Source of the DNA: Boesenbergia rotunda
Lineage: Eukaryota; Streptophyta; Magnoliopsida; Zingiberales; Zingiberaceae
DNA: 64,000 bases
Direction of reading: 5' to 3'
NCBI GenBank assembly: GCA_024364735.1
Contig: JAGFNQ010009453.1
Location: forward strand, 62,001 to 126,000
Shown piece after piece: positions 31,448-43,883 of the stretch (positions are counted from its first letter, which is position 1; every line of letters begins with the position of its first letter). The notes beneath the pieces were generated by a model. It made no database searches. It was not told the origin of the DNA and saw only the letters and a list, made by a program, of their open reading frames with translations. The position numbers and the translations under genes were made by a program.

Positions 31448-33075
31448 TGTTTGACAACCTGATTCACTGTTAAGTTAAAACATGTATATAAGGAGAAAGG
31501 AATAGGTCCCCCTCAAAAAAACCTCCCGCTACATATGATATCTCTCTCCCTTTGACTAACATCAAAAATAAGGGATTACAAAAAAGGTTGTATAAAAAGT
31601 TGTAAAACACTAAATTTTAAAAATTCTTAATTAAATTTTACAGATTTTAAAAATTTGAGGATTTTAAGTTTGAAACCTAGGTTTAAACACTTAGATTTTA
31701 AGGAGCATTTAGATATTACAAAATTTATTCATGTTGAAAATTTTTTTTATGTTTTTGATTTTGAAAATTAGTTTAAGCTTGAAAATTTAAGTTTAAAATT
31801 TAATTAGGAGTTGAAAATTAGTTAAATGAAGTTTTTATGTTTTAGAAAATAATAAGGCATTAAAAATTTAGCTTTAAGTTTTAAAATTAAGCTTTAATTT
31901 TTAATTAAGTTGAAAAAATTGTTGTGGAAAAGTTAGTTTGTGTTTTAAAATTTGCTGATAAAATATTTTAAGATTTTAATTTTGAAAACTAGTTTATGTT
32001 TTATGTTTTAAGAAAATAGTAAGGCTTAAAAATTAATTTATGTTTAAAGTTTAAAAAATTTAATTTTCAAGCCTAAGTTAAAATTTTATTAGTTGAAGTT
32101 TAAAAATTAGGAAAATAAAAAATATTATTTTTTAAGATATTTTAAGTATTGAGTTTTAAGTGTGTAAGTTATAAAAGTTTGAAACTTAGTTGTTTAAAAT
32201 AGTTTTAAGTTGTAAGTTTTTAAAATTTTAAAAACGAAATTTGATTTTTTTTTAAATAAGTGTGTTTTGAAAAATTTGCACCCTTGAAATTGATATTTTT
32301 ATTTGAAAGGTTGCCATAAAACTCCACGAATGGAAGGATCTAGAAAATGTCTTTACATGAAATGTCCAACTTTAATACTTAGCTGAATACCATAAAATAT
32401 TAGCTTGTGTGACTAAAAGTTGGTCAAATTAAAAGTTGATTTATACTTGTTCAACTTGATCAATTTTAATTTAAAGCCTTTGATTTTTAGCAATGCACAT
32501 GCATAAGAATCTAAAATCTAGGCTAAGGCCTAAGCTTCTCGCCCATTTCTAGGTTTTATCAAACATAAGCAATGAATTCTAATATGCTTATGAGATGTTG
32601 ATTACCTAAAACTATAGGTGCATGCAAACTATGGTAAAGCCTAGGCTAGATTCATTCTAAATTTTGAAAAATCCTAAATTTTGAAATTTTCAAAAAGATA
32701 TGAAAATATTTTAAAACTGGAATTTCAAAAATAGTTATATAAGTAAAATTCTTATTCTAACAAGCACATTTGAAGAAAGGCATACAATAACAAATCAACC
32801 TAAATATATAAAGATGGGGCATAAAGCCCATGCCATGAGCACAAGTCGCCCAACAAATCCAAAGTTGTATGTAGTCACCATATAGTCTAAATATCAATAC
32901 ATGTCATGCAAAGTCAAGCATCAAGGTCAGAAGGAGAAATGTGAGAGGAGCGAAAGAAGTCAAATATGGTGTGTTGGTCCTACTCTAATTGGTTCATGCG
33001 TGTGATCATCTCCTGACGTAAATCTATAAGCTAACCCTGAAATGAAGTATATTGGCACTAAATCATGGTCTGGAG
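31448..33075 (-). other. AT-rich non-coding spacer of F
   Basis: Dominated by TTTAAAATTTAAGTTTGAAAA-like runs to about 32320. Then comes the conserved family segment about 32480-32660 (compare 18480-18600 of A). No credible ORF. Confidence 0.7.
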
Positions 33076-34202
33076 CTAGTCAAAGCGACCAAATATGTCA
33101 TCATGAAATTGACTATACGGGTCACTAGTCGATGGGAGAGCTGAGGAAGAAGCGTCATGAGCTGAGCCAAATAATGGACTCTGAGTGATAAGATCTTGAG
33201 TTATCAGTGTAACATGAGGCTTAGTAACTGGTTCACCCTCGCATCCTATATCTCCAATCGATGGTACATAACAAGGATGACCGCGCTTGTACGCAAGACC
33301 CTCAGAGGTAGCCTTAATCCCAACCAAGGACAACTGGTGGATGCCTACCATGTGAAAATCAAATGACTCTACTAGGTCACGTCTGCCTATGTCAATCCCT
33401 AATGAGGCTATGAATGCGGTCAGAATATGACAATGAACCATATGTACCTTTAGTGAATTAGTAAATGATGGGCTAAAAGACCCAGTAGCCTAAATTAAAG
33501 TCTAGTTGATGTTTTAGAGCATACATAAGGAAAAGGTGTACTAGACACAACACAGCTAGATCATGTGATGCCATAGGGTGAATGCAGGATATGACCATTT
33601 TAAATAGTGCATTGTCCCTAGGACTTCAGAGGAACCGAAGATCTTCTTTGGTCGTGGGCCTTGGAAGAAGTCAGTATACATAGTATCAAGGGTCAGATGC
33701 TCAAAGGGTTCAAGTAGTGTATTTGGGAAATTCGAAAAAAGAAAGATTTGATTGAGTGATGGTCATATGCATAAAAATCTACAAAAGGTTGCAAAGTCAA
33801 ACAGTTTATCTCTTAATGCAACTCGAGTTTTAAAATGATATGCATCAATATCACAAATATTATAATAGAATTCAATGCACAGAGTGAATTGTGAGCATGT
33901 TTGCAACATGCTAGATTATCCAATGAGTAGTGGTGTATGATGTCGATAGCCTCGGGATAACAGGTCTGATAGAAGGCAAGTCAACATACCATGTCCCTAA
34001 GATTAGAAATATTTTGTTAGGAAATGATTTATTTAGATCCTTAGATCAAAATCTAGGGTCTTAGCTGGGATACAAGAATCTTGCCTCCTTTTGAGCAAGT
34101 CTACGTGATTTTTCACTATAAGGCAAATAAAAGATAAAATAAATCATTTTGCAGATATTTAAATACTTGAAAAGGATGGGTTAGAGAGGGTTACCGAGGC
34201 AT
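33076..34202 (-). pseudogene. Second ORF of F, degenerate (putative plant transposon protein-like)
   Basis: Reading on the minus strand from the ATG at 34202 (ATGCCTCG), a probable 79-nt intron (34194-34116) is followed by a basic segment and then a frame with many stops. The final part is open: 33441-33076 codes 121 residues including GIHQLSLVGIKATSEGLAYKRG, which lines up with NFSLAGIEVSSTGVLSWRR in A's second ORF. A short block DPRF near the start of exon 2 also lines up with A. It is the same gene as in A, decayed. Confidence 0.6.
34116..34194 (-). other. Probable intron in F's second ORF
   Basis: On the minus strand the donor GTAACC follows ATGCCTCG, and the acceptor is TTGCCTTATAG. The phase (2) is the same as for the intron of A at 5375-5445. 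Confidence 0.45.
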
Positions 34203-34279
34203 GATTCGAAAACTTCTATTCCATGAAAGAAAGGATTAAGTGGATATATATAAGAGAGAGGTAGAGTGGTGTGAGAAGC

Positions 34280-34740
34280 AAGGTTTGGCACTAAAAGGTC
34301 TTTATAATACCCTATCGGTCGACTAATCGGCTTGATCGATCGACCGATAATTTGAATGTCGTAGAAATTGATCAATTGGATGGATTTGGTTGGTTTTTGG
34401 TCGACAGAAAAAGTTTTTTGTCGACTGATAACTTTGATTTTTATTACTAGGGTAAAGGGTGAATTATTCATTTTCCATCGACTGAAAATATTTTCGGTCA
34501 ATGAATCTCTTAAATTTCTGGTGAGTTTTTTGCCACTAATTATCCGTCGACTGATATTGTTTTTAGTCGACAAATAAAGTGAATGCCTACTAAGTCTTAT
34601 GTGTAACTAGGTCTGGTTTTCCGTCAACTAAAAAAATCTTTCGGTTGACGGAATAATTAATTGTTGACGTCACAGTCTGTTGGGTACAGAGACCAATCGA
34701 CTGATAATATTTATTAGTCGACTGATAAAGTCAAAGAATC
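34280..34740 (-). promoter_or_regulatory. GTCGAC palindrome array and TATA box in F's internal promoter
   Basis: About twelve copies of GTCGACTGATAA or close variants (near 34317, 34337, 34400, 34420, 34475, 34545, 34565, 34620, 34640, 34690, 34713) lie upstream, on the minus strand, of TATTATAAAG (near 34300), about 100 bases before the ATG at 34202. The place is the same as that of the GGGCGCCC array in A, but the palindrome is different. Confidence 0.65.
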
Positions 34741-35650
34741 TAATCATCTCAAGCAAAATTGTGAGAAGATTTTTAAGGTTTTTGTTTAAGTTAGATAGGT
34801 TTGAAAAAGTGATTTTTTATTTTAAATTGATTTTTAAGTTGGCAAGAAAATAATTTTTAAATTTTGAAAAAATAATTTTTAAGTATAAAAGATAATTTTT
34901 GAATTTTAAAAATTAATTTTTAGGTTTGAATAAGAATAAATTTTGAGAATTGAAAAAATAATTTTTAAGTTTTTAAATTTTGAAAATAATATTTAAGTCT
35001 ATGAAAAAAATTAAATTTTGAAAATATTAATTTTTAAGTTTTTGAAAAATTATTTTTAAATTTTCAAAAAATAATTTTTTAAGTTTTGAAAAAATAATTA
35101 AAATATTTTTTAAATTTTGAAAAAAAATAATTTTTAAAGTTTTTGGAAAATAATTTTTAAATTTTGAAAGAATAATTTTTTAGTTTTTGGAAAATAATTT
35201 TTAAATTTTGAAAGAATAATTTTTAAATTTTTGAAAAAAAAAATTAATTTTTTTAAAAAATAATTTTTAAATTTTTATAAAATAATTGCTAAGTTTTTGA
35301 AAAATAATTTTTTTAGGTTTGAAAGATATATTTTTTTAATTTTTCTAGAACTTTGATTTGATAGTTAGTTTTGTTTGGTTTTAGTTTGATTTAATTTCTA
35401 TTAATTTGATTTTGAGGTTGAGTTTGATTTTCTGTTTGAGTTTGTTTTTAGTTTGAATTAATTTGACTTTGAAATTGAGTTTTATTTAGTTTGGTTTGAT
35501 ATGCATTTGAGTTTGGGTTAAGTTAGTTTGATTTGATTTGAGTTTAGGTTGATTTTGTGTTTAGTTTAGTTTGGTTTGATTTGGATTTGAGTTGATTTGA
35601 TTTAGTTTGATTTGAGTTGGGTTTGATTTTAAGTTTGGTTTGGTTTGAGT
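34741..35650 (-). repeat. Low-complexity spacer of F
   Basis: From 34800 to 35340 a unit near AATAATTTTTAAATTTTGAA recurs about twenty times. From 35340 to 35650 the sequence changes to GTTTGATTTGAGTT-type runs. No coding potential. Confidence 0.8.
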
Positions 35651-35925
35651 TTCATCTCACCTAGGAGTTTTTCAAGCATGGTAATCCTATGATTTTGTGA
35701 GATAAATTATTATTTAATTGTCAAGTGTAGTCTTTAATTTGTGTTTGGTTTAAATGTAGCTTTCGGTCACCCAAGCGACTGTCCTTGAGTAAGCTCTCAG
35801 GTTGTGGTGAGTTATATGGGCATCATTAAGGCAACCACAATCTTCCCAACTGTTCTCACCCAGATAACTTAGTATTCAACTTAGACCCTTAGCAATTTAG
35901 GGCTAACCATGATTTAACTACTTCA

Positions 35926-36848
35926 AAGTGTAAGAATCTCTATGCGAAAAATACTTAAAAATGCAGCGGAAATTTGAGATCCCATTGAGCGATCTATGTG
36001 AAAGAAAAACTCATACAAAGTTTCATCTATTTAACTAAGGGTTATACCTTTGGTGTGTGCCCTTCACTTTTCCCGCTTGTCCTTGATTCGTCGGATCTCT
36101 TACACGTTCAAGATTCCATTCCTCTAGTAGTATCCACATGGGCATGATTTTGACATCGAAGAAGAACTACCTTAGTTATGCTAGCAACTAGGGGTAGTTC
36201 ATATATAAAGTACAAAAACCAAACAACCTCAAAGAGGGGTCTCAGCCAAGTGGGAGAGGAAGAGGAAGAAGGGAAGAAAAATGACACACCTCCTCATGCA
36301 ATTTTTGAAAATTAGTTATATTCATCTCATGAATATGAAGGGATTTTGTCCCTTGAGCTTCCCATCACATTAAAGCCAATAAACACAATTAAACACATGT
36401 TTCTTATTTTTTTGACTTTTTAACTTTTCTTCATTCAATGAATAGAAACTCTTCATCTTTCTCTAATAATAAATTCATTTATTATTTTAATGAATTATAA
36501 TCTCATCTAATTGATTGAGTCTAATCTTAATGAATCTAACTCGGATTAGACCAAATTTCATAATACAATTGGATTCATTTGAGTCCAACTCAATTAATCT
36601 AATTCGGATCACATTTTAGTTAAACTAAAATCAATCAATCTCTGAAACATCATGTCCTTTGTGTGTGACCCAATATGTTCTCATAATATTGGCAATATAT
36701 CTAAACCGCTTTAGACATATAAGCAATGAGCGACATCTAGCAATGATCATTGCTACCGTAGTGACGGAAAAGTCGAGATCCGATTTAAACTCCTTGACTA
36801 TTATCTCGTATGACTTTGTCCTTCTATCCTCGATATTTAGATTGATCA
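35926..36848 (-). repeat. Copia-like LTR fragment, minus orientation
   Basis: The order of features is the same as in the LTR of G read on the same strand: ATGCAGCGGAA near the LTR end, a GA-rich leader, and later a block like CAATGAGCGACATCTAGCAATGATCATTGC, comparable to the GAGTGACACCTAGTAGTACATCATG block in G. Similarity is moderate, so this is a different subfamily. The exact ends are not clear. Confidence 0.45.
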
Positions 36849-37860
36849 TTAAATTAATTAACGGGCATTCGATACCTTAAACATGGGGAGATAGACGACT
36901 CGTAATATGTGGAGCCCATATGAAAATATGGGGGTTGGTGAGGAAGTTCAATTAAGATCCTTTAGTGGAATGGATCTTAATTAATAGATCGGGTTTAGAT
37001 CCATTAGTGGGCCAAGATCCAACTCCTCCTCTTGGTCCCTACCTTAGCCCTATATAAACTCCATGGGATCATGAAACATGGGCTAATAATTCAATCAATC
37101 ACCACAACCCAAGCCATCTCTTCTCTCCCTCACTTCTCTCTCCTAGGCCACCCGACGCAAAAGAGGAGTTCCTCCTCCTCTCTTCTTTTTCCTCCCTTCT
37201 TCTTCACTTTAGGTGCTCGGCGAACACTGGGACAAGGAAGAGGAGTCTCTTCCTTCTATGGCTCAGTAGGAAGAAGGATGGAAGGTGGTCGGGTGGCGTG
37301 GAGAAGAGGAGTTCATCCTCTTGGTCGGTGCCGCCGCAAGCTAGAGGAGGAGGGAGCTTTCCGGCGAGTTTGGGTAAGGAAGGACTTTTCTTTCCTTCTT
37401 CATCTTCTTCACGTTCCTCTTGAGGTCTGCTGTTGGTCGGCTGAATGTGGGTGGTTCACGGTGGCTGGCGGCGCAAAGGAAGAGGAAGAAGTGGCCGGCG
37501 CAACTCCTTTGGGTGGAGTTAGGGTTTCGGCTAGGTGAAGAGAAGTGGTAATTGGTAGAAGCCCTTGGTGATCTCGGTTCTCGGTAGATCGTCACCCACA
37601 CGACGTCCGGGAAGGGAGGGACATAAGGTAGAAGGCCGCGAGGTAATCGGGAAGGTATAATCTCTTCCCAAGCTCTTTATGTTTCATTGTGCCTTGTTTG
37701 CTTTGTCTCATCTATTCATGTATGTTTGTTAATTATTTTGATTGTTTGTCATCGATAATAATTAACTAACTGGACCCCGACCATAAACACAAAAGTCGGC
37801 GGTCCACTCGTCGCCTTTTCCGAGGTTAATTAATCCGGAAAGTTACAAGGCCTTAATCTT
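36849..37860 (+). repeat. LTR fragment with promoter (same family as 46080-46302)
   Basis: The stretch 36850-37090 (GGGCATTCGATACCTTAAAC through GGGCCAAGATCCAACTCCTCC) closely matches 46085-46300. It is followed by a TATA box (TATATAAA, 37051-37058), a CT-rich leader and GC-richer sequence. The ORF at 37032-37538 runs over the TATA box and leader and is probably chance. The end towards 37860 is not defined. Confidence 0.55.
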
Positions 37861-38460
37861 GGGTTTCGGCTAAGTTGTGACTTGGGTTAATTAACACGAC
37901 GACGAGATGATCATTGAGAGACGGGCCTCCATTCAGATTAAATTTTAATCCGTAGACATAGAGAGGTCTCTCAAGGACGACCAAGTTTTCGCTAAAGAAG
38001 CCCGCCAAGCCATACCCAACAAGCAACATATCAATGAATGAAGGCTCTTCAATTCCAAGAATCATATTCTCATTGCCTATTTTTGATAAGCTGACTAAGT
38101 TCATCGGGATGTTGTAGCTTGTCGGGAAGCAAACATCGCATTATTAACACTATTAATCAAGGTGGAGAACTGTCTAATGTGACTAATAGACAAAAATATA
38201 TCGTATTTGAAATACACAAAGTTATCGAATAGCAAAGGTGTGCATGCATTTGAAATTAGTTTAGCAAAGTTATTTGATTTATATGAGATCCTGGCTATTG
38301 TGGTTCCGTAGAGGAAGAAATTAAGGTAGTTGAAACTAAAATGTGAGGCTACCACAAGAAACTAGCAATGGCATCCAATACCTTCAACAGGACACAAATT
38401 TCCCTTCCATAGAAAACTAAAAGGATGTAAAGCTCAATATGAAGCATCTTCAAAGTTACC
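37853..38460 (-). other. Unresolved short frames, possibly a decayed gene
   Basis: Two adjoining minus-strand frames (38355-38101 and 38104-37853) have a protein-like composition, with Leu- and Asn-rich segments (LAGFFSENLVVLERPLYVY, GLKFNLNGGPSLNDHL) that faintly recall plant leucine-rich repeats. No complete repeat consensus is present, so I do not assign a function. It may be part of an old transposon. Confidence 0.2.
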
Positions 38461-38569
38461 AAAAAAAAAATTGAGATGCAGTAATTAGCCGTGGAGTCAA
38501 CCTACTGTAGATGAGGAAGGATGTTTGGATTCCTCATCCCTCCCCTTGTTTTAATACTTGGAGACATGT

Positions 38570-38820
38570 ACGGGCACTCTCCAAGTGTCACTCTTCGTGC
38601 TTATCAATAGACTATCGAAATCTAACATATCACAAATCTTTGTTTTCACAACATCTCCAATGACTCGCGATGCCTGCACTATATGAAGAATATCATCTTC
38701 TATACATCTACCATCGTTACTCTAAGTAGATGTCTATCGAATCTTGATATGATCTTAGAGTATACCCATGTGTCTTGTAGTTGATCCAATAAATCCTCTA
38801 TTCGTGGTCAAGATATTCTA
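38570..38820 (-). pseudogene. Reverse transcriptase remnant of K
   Basis: Minus-strand translation gives PRIEDLLDQLQDTWVYSK and then RFDRHLLRVTMVDV, which aligns with LPRIEDLFDQLRDTSVYSR...YYQLRVRESDVQK of D's reverse transcriptase. Internal stops are present. A weaker match to the FIDDILVYS region follows after a deletion. Confidence 0.7.
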
Positions 38821-39099
38821 ACCAAATATCTAGATTCAACTCCCCCCAAAATAAGAATCAACCATCCAATTTGCAATGTTCGCAAAGTGAAACATACATC
38901 ATCAACTCCCAATAAACTAGAGCTCTCAACATAAACCTATCCTAAAGATCACGGAAATCTATTAAGATCGCACAAGGCATACTCAATCATAAAAGCCCCG
39001 ACACTAGATATTAATCCGATCCCCAACTGCATATTGTCAAATCCCTAAATAACACCCATGTGTCACCAATTAATGATATCTTCTAACTAACAAATTGTA

Positions 39100-40700
39100 A
39101 TGTCATAAATCCACCAATATATCGTCAAAACACAACACATAATAGAGATTAGTCCATCTCAATACATCCTTAATATCGATAATCATTGATAGCTTTCTAA
39201 TTAACGATAAAGTCATCCAAAGACCATAAAAAAAATTCAACTCCTCCCAATATTCATTTTCACAATATTCCATAGTTTTAAATTTATTCTCAACTATCAA
39301 CGACACTTAACATTTTCCCTGAACAACTAAAATTATCCACTATATACTATCATAACATATCTTTGTCATACCATCAAAAGGAAAAATATCATATAGGAAG
39401 TTCGTTGTGGTTTGAGGGACAAACTTGTTACGTACTCACAACACTTGCTTCCCATTAACCAAGCCTATCCTATGGTACAATCAAGATGTAACACCATACA
39501 TATAATAATAAAGAGACAATCACCAAACACCTTTCCAAAATAAGTGTCAACCAACACTCTGTGACTCGAAGATCATCCTTTATAATTTCCACCAAACTAT
39601 GATGAAATTTCATAGATGATAACCGACTAACATCCTGTTCTCACGACTACCTGTGGGTCGTATATCCTGATGTACCATCGGGATTATTTAATCATGTACG
39701 ATCGATTTTGAATCAGAATTCCTCATAGATTAACGTTAGACAAGTCAACTAACCTCGCCTTATAAACCATCCTACTTTGGTTCCTCTAAGTTTAGGAACC
39801 CAACAACCAACCAAATACACGGAAAGATATATACAATCTCTCAGTTATACCTCAATATAATGACCAAGTTCGATATCTTCCACCCAGAGGTGACCTAGTC
39901 TCGTGAATGATTCACATAAACACAAATCATAAATCGGAAAGTACCCTCTTGGTCACCTAACTAGGCAGGTACGATTAATCCACGGTCGACATCCCCATGG
40001 ACTAGAATACCTTAATCTCCTATCAACTAGGATAGTTAATTATACCTCTTCTGCATCAACGCAGGTCATGTGCTAAGGTAAATTGATTTGATACTGATCA
40101 TGATACCTACAATATGCAAATCTTAAATTCTCACCCAACTGGTACCAGCACTAAAATTAGCATAATAGAAAAGATTTCTAAAGATGGTAATCCCTGATTT
40201 CAAATAGGTAGTGAATATGTTTGACTCTAGTTTTGACTCATCAGTCGGTACTACAAGGGAAATCAACATTTCCCACAATAGAGTTGAGACTGCAACGTGT
40301 CCAGTAGTCGCCTTCTTGGTTAATCCCAACCATGATTACAAATAAACTGGTTGACTATAAGCCATCAAGCTAAACCAAGTCCAAAGAATAACAGGTAACC
40401 AAATATAAGTAACAATATGCTATCCAACTAAGCTAGCACATGTCTACACAAACTTAAACAAGGTAAAGTATACAACAAATAAGATAATTATCAAAGATAT
40501 ACCTTACTTATTGGTCGCCGGGAGAAGTCCATCGCTGTCATGTTCCAATGCAACCAAGTCAAGAAATAACTCCGTAAAATCCAAACACATACCCATCTAA
40601 TACCCAAAAGATTTGATATCAGAAACACTCCGTAAAACTCTGAAGATCCAAAACTAGGAAAACTCAACAAAATCCAAAATAATACCCAAGTTACACTTGT
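39100..40700 (-). pseudogene. Decayed gag/protease region of K
   Basis: A short frame (39306-39103) ends with CFDDILVDL, possibly the DFDIILGMD block at the end of Gypsy protease. The rest has no recognisable gag. Position between primer site and reverse transcriptase is the main argument. Confidence 0.35.
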
Positions 40701-40706
40701 AATCTT

Positions 40707-40720
40707 GGCTCTGATATCGA
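40707..40720 (-). other. Primer binding site remnant of K
   Basis: GGCTCTGATATCGA on the plus strand is the reverse of TGGTATCAGAGCC with two changes, next to the LTR end TGTCACGC at 40725. Confidence 0.7.
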
Positions 40721-40724
40721 AAAT

Positions 40725-43440
40725 TGTCACGCTCCCAGGGCCCATGCTTGCTTAAAAAACGGGTAGCATCTCCCCTGTACGGCGGACAATCTGAAACTTA
40801 AATACGTACATCTCAACAATATATAGCATAGCCTTACACGGCTGGCATCACAATAGTAAGGAAAACTCCACAACCTCGCATTTAATAATAATAAATAAAT
40901 AATATAACCATCAACACACACACACACACATATAACCATCAACATCGAAAAATCTAACTCCGAATAAAACTACTCACAGACAAAGTCCATAAAAATAAAA
41001 TTTATAGTCCATAATGAAAACAAATCTAAAGAGAAACAAATAAGGATAAGACATCTAAGAAAGTATGAAATAACTAAAAATACTCAAAGATGGGGATTGG
41101 CAGATGGATCATCTCCTGGCGGCATGAGTGACAACTATCAACTACCTGAAACAAAAAAGAAGGCAAGGCGTGATGAGTCCGGGTGGACTCTGTGGGTAAT
41201 CAGATAGATAAATGCATGACATATAACAAAATATAACAAGCAGGTAGAAGCAACAATATACAGTCTCCAAAACGAAACAGTATATCATATATGCATGTGT
41301 AAAGTTGAATGAGTGTGCAATAATAAATCACATGTATGTCAATCAAATGCAACAATCATAACTTAAATAAATGCAGCAAATACAAGAAAATACAAGATGC
41401 AATAAATGAATATGAAGCAATGACATGTGTCATCACTGATACTAGTCAAGCCGCCATCACATCACATGTGTGAGGCCGAGTGGGTAGGGCTATGACAACT
41501 GCACATACTCCAATAACTACTAACAACTATAAGTAGTTCTCCAATAACTACCACTACTATAAGTGGTTGAGTGGACAGGATGATGGAGAGCTAACTACTC
41601 TAAAACACTAGGAAAAGGGGGAGCCACCAATAGCTCTACTATCCCTCGTAAAAAATGGAGTGAGTGTCAACTGCTTGCCTACAACTCCAACATTTATTAC
41701 CTATGAGTGGTCGAGAGTGGCACAATAGGATAGTTGTTGGCCTCCTGAGTGGTTAAGTGGGTAGAGAACTATATGACTGACGATGGGCTTAACCATAAGA
41801 GAGTCGATGTTCGCCAATATGTAACTATGCAGATATGGTGCATGTTACTAACATAATCAACCAGGTCACAACTATGCAACGATATGATAAATAAATATCA
41901 AAATCACTAAACATGTAACTAATCTACTAGGTAGGGTATATCTAATATCAACCAAATCCTAATTGTGTTTAATGATCATTTCTAAGTACTCACATACTAG
42001 CAGTACTTTACATATTAGAAAATCAACAGTTGAGACTGTATGACATAAATTTGATTAGCTCAAAGATCAAGCAACAAAAATATCAAGAATGATATGAAAT
42101 AGTCAAAGATAAGGTAAAGCAGACTACTCAAAAGTAAAACAAGTCATTGAAGTTCAATAAACTATAGAATACAAAGAAGAAGTACTTGCCTTTAATGTAG
42201 ATCGTTCTAACAGTCTTCAAGTCTGAGAGATCGTATTGAGCTCGAATCTTACAAGTATAGGACATGAAGCAAAAATAAAGATCTACGACCAATGAATCAT
42301 CCTATTATTTATTTAATTAACTTATGAATTCCTCCCTAATTGCTTAATCCTAGATTCATATACTTTAAGAATCTATCAAATGATTCATTATTCAAACTAG
42401 TAGTTAATCCATTATCATCTTCTTCCAATTGATTATGCATCAACTATTAATCAACCTTCAAGTGAGCAATCAATAAATGAATTAATTAACCTCTTAATCT
42501 ATTAATCAACTCATACATGATAGAACTCCAATTATCAATTACATCTACTAATCAACATTAATTCATAATTAATTTGATTAATTAATCAACCTAATCAAGA
42601 TAAATCCCAATTAATGAAACACTATTAACTATTACTAGCATTCGATTAAACATATTAATCAACCTATAATGAAATTGATTACATCTACTTAACTAATTAA
42701 TTAACTTGTAATCAATCTTATACCTTGCTCAATCCCTTACTCTTCTTCTTCATCTTTCAGAGCCCAACCGGAAAACCAGCGGTCGACAGTAAATCGATTT
42801 CCCAAGATCTGTATCCCATGACAGAAAGCATCACCACATCAAAGAACCAACCTATAATCTCAATCCACACCTCATAGCAAATCACTTGTACATAGCAGCT
42901 CCCCGTGAAGAGCTAGCCATGACAAAGATCAACCACTGCACTAAGGCACAGTGCCGGATCTATCCTCAAAGCTCCGAGAAAACCTTCTTCACCAGAGATC
43001 GACACGGCAAATGGGACGTGGCTATCGCAGATGGGGGAGATAGCACGACGACGCATAGGAACCTGGGCTCGAGTGGAGAGGAGCCATTGATCGTAATTGA
43101 GGAAAAGAGGCATCGTAACTCTCGTATTAGCCGACGGTGTCAACCCTCACAACAGTCAGCGGCTTAGGTTGCCGGGCTTCGTTGGATCGGCGATGAGTCG
43201 GTGCTGTCGGGCAATCGAGGATGGGAGAGGACGATCAGCAGGCGGCCATGCGTGAGGGTGAAGGGTAGGTGGCGATGAGTCGGCGAGAGGGGGTGGGAGA
43301 GGCGGTTTACGAAGAGGGTAGGAGATAAAGAGTCGTGTGATAAGGGGAGAAATAGAAAAAAGAAAAAAAAAATAGAAAGAGGTGATGCACATTTGCATCG
43401 TAATCCCTCATCTTTAGTTATTTAAATCTACACCATTATG
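40725..43440 (-). repeat. 5' LTR of K
   Basis: On the minus strand it ends GGGAGCGTGACA. It includes a CT-rich, GC-richer leader block (43330-42740) like that of D's LTR, and AT-rich sequence between 42600 and 42250. The start is not clear; no TGTAAAATACGG is left. Confidence 0.55.
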
Positions 43441-43599
43441 TTTAAGTTTTAGACAATAAAACCCTTCTATTTGCGGTATTTAACAAATACAAGTTGAGAA
43501 TTATGTGTACATATTTTCTATTTGAATTGTATGATACTTTTCTAGTTCAATAGTATAAGATTAATCAGTTTTACTTTTATAGTATTTTAATTGGTATTA

Positions 43600-43883
43600 T
43601 TTATAAGAATTTAATTAAGCAATATATAGTGTAAATATGATAGACAATGATTTTGTAAATAAAAAATATTATCTTTGCTAATAAAGATAACGCTTTTTAA
43701 GCATTTTTTGGTAAAAGATGACAATGCTTTTTAAGAGTTGTAAAAACATTGTCTTTGCAAAAAAAATGTCAATGCTTTTTAAGCGTTGTCTTTGAGCGGA
43801 CATTTAACAATATTTTTAACAATGTTTTTTCAATCACATAGATAGCACATATAAAATGTCACCTTTCAATTTTTTTTTTAGTG
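43600..43883 (+). mobile_element. CACTA-like transposon end with subterminal palindromes
   Basis: AATGCTTTTTAAGC-type palindromes with GTTGTCTTTG occur four times between 43680 and 43800, a pattern seen at the ends of plant CACTA (En/Spm) elements. The stretch ends in TTTTTTTTTTAGTG at 43883, the reverse of a CACTA terminus. No matching left end was found, so this is a fragment. Confidence 0.4.

Larger units (their letters stand above)
31068..35925 (-). mobile_element. Element F: old truncated relative of A
   Basis: On the minus strand, from right to left: family spacer (about 35900-35640), low-complexity spacer, palindrome array (34740-34310), TATA, second ORF (34202-33076, degenerate), spacer shared with A (32660-32520), AT-rich spacer, purine tract (31447-31435) and the start of a 3' LTR (31434-31068). 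A is inserted in that LTR; its other part would lie left of the window. Gag and the 5' LTR are missing at the right, where a Copia LTR fragment follows. Confidence 0.75.
38560..43440 (-). mobile_element. Element K: decayed Ty3/Gypsy element, 5' part
   Basis: On the minus strand: a 5' LTR (about 43440-40725), a primer-site remnant, decayed internal sequence, a protease-end remnant near 39150-39110 and a reverse transcriptase remnant near 38815-38570, then truncation. Blocks of the LTR resemble those of D, for example the CTGCCAGGAG-like block near 41100-41150 and the LTR end AGCGTGACA. Stops and frameshifts are everywhere. Confidence 0.6.

Noticed and set aside
37032..37538. 168-residue plus-strand ORF after the LTR promoter at 37051
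   Set aside because: It begins upstream of the TATA box and runs across it and the CT-rich leader; no motif seen. Probably a chance frame.
42886..43167. 93-residue ORF in K's LTR
   Set aside because: Antisense to the LTR leader; no motif, and the region is a decayed LTR.
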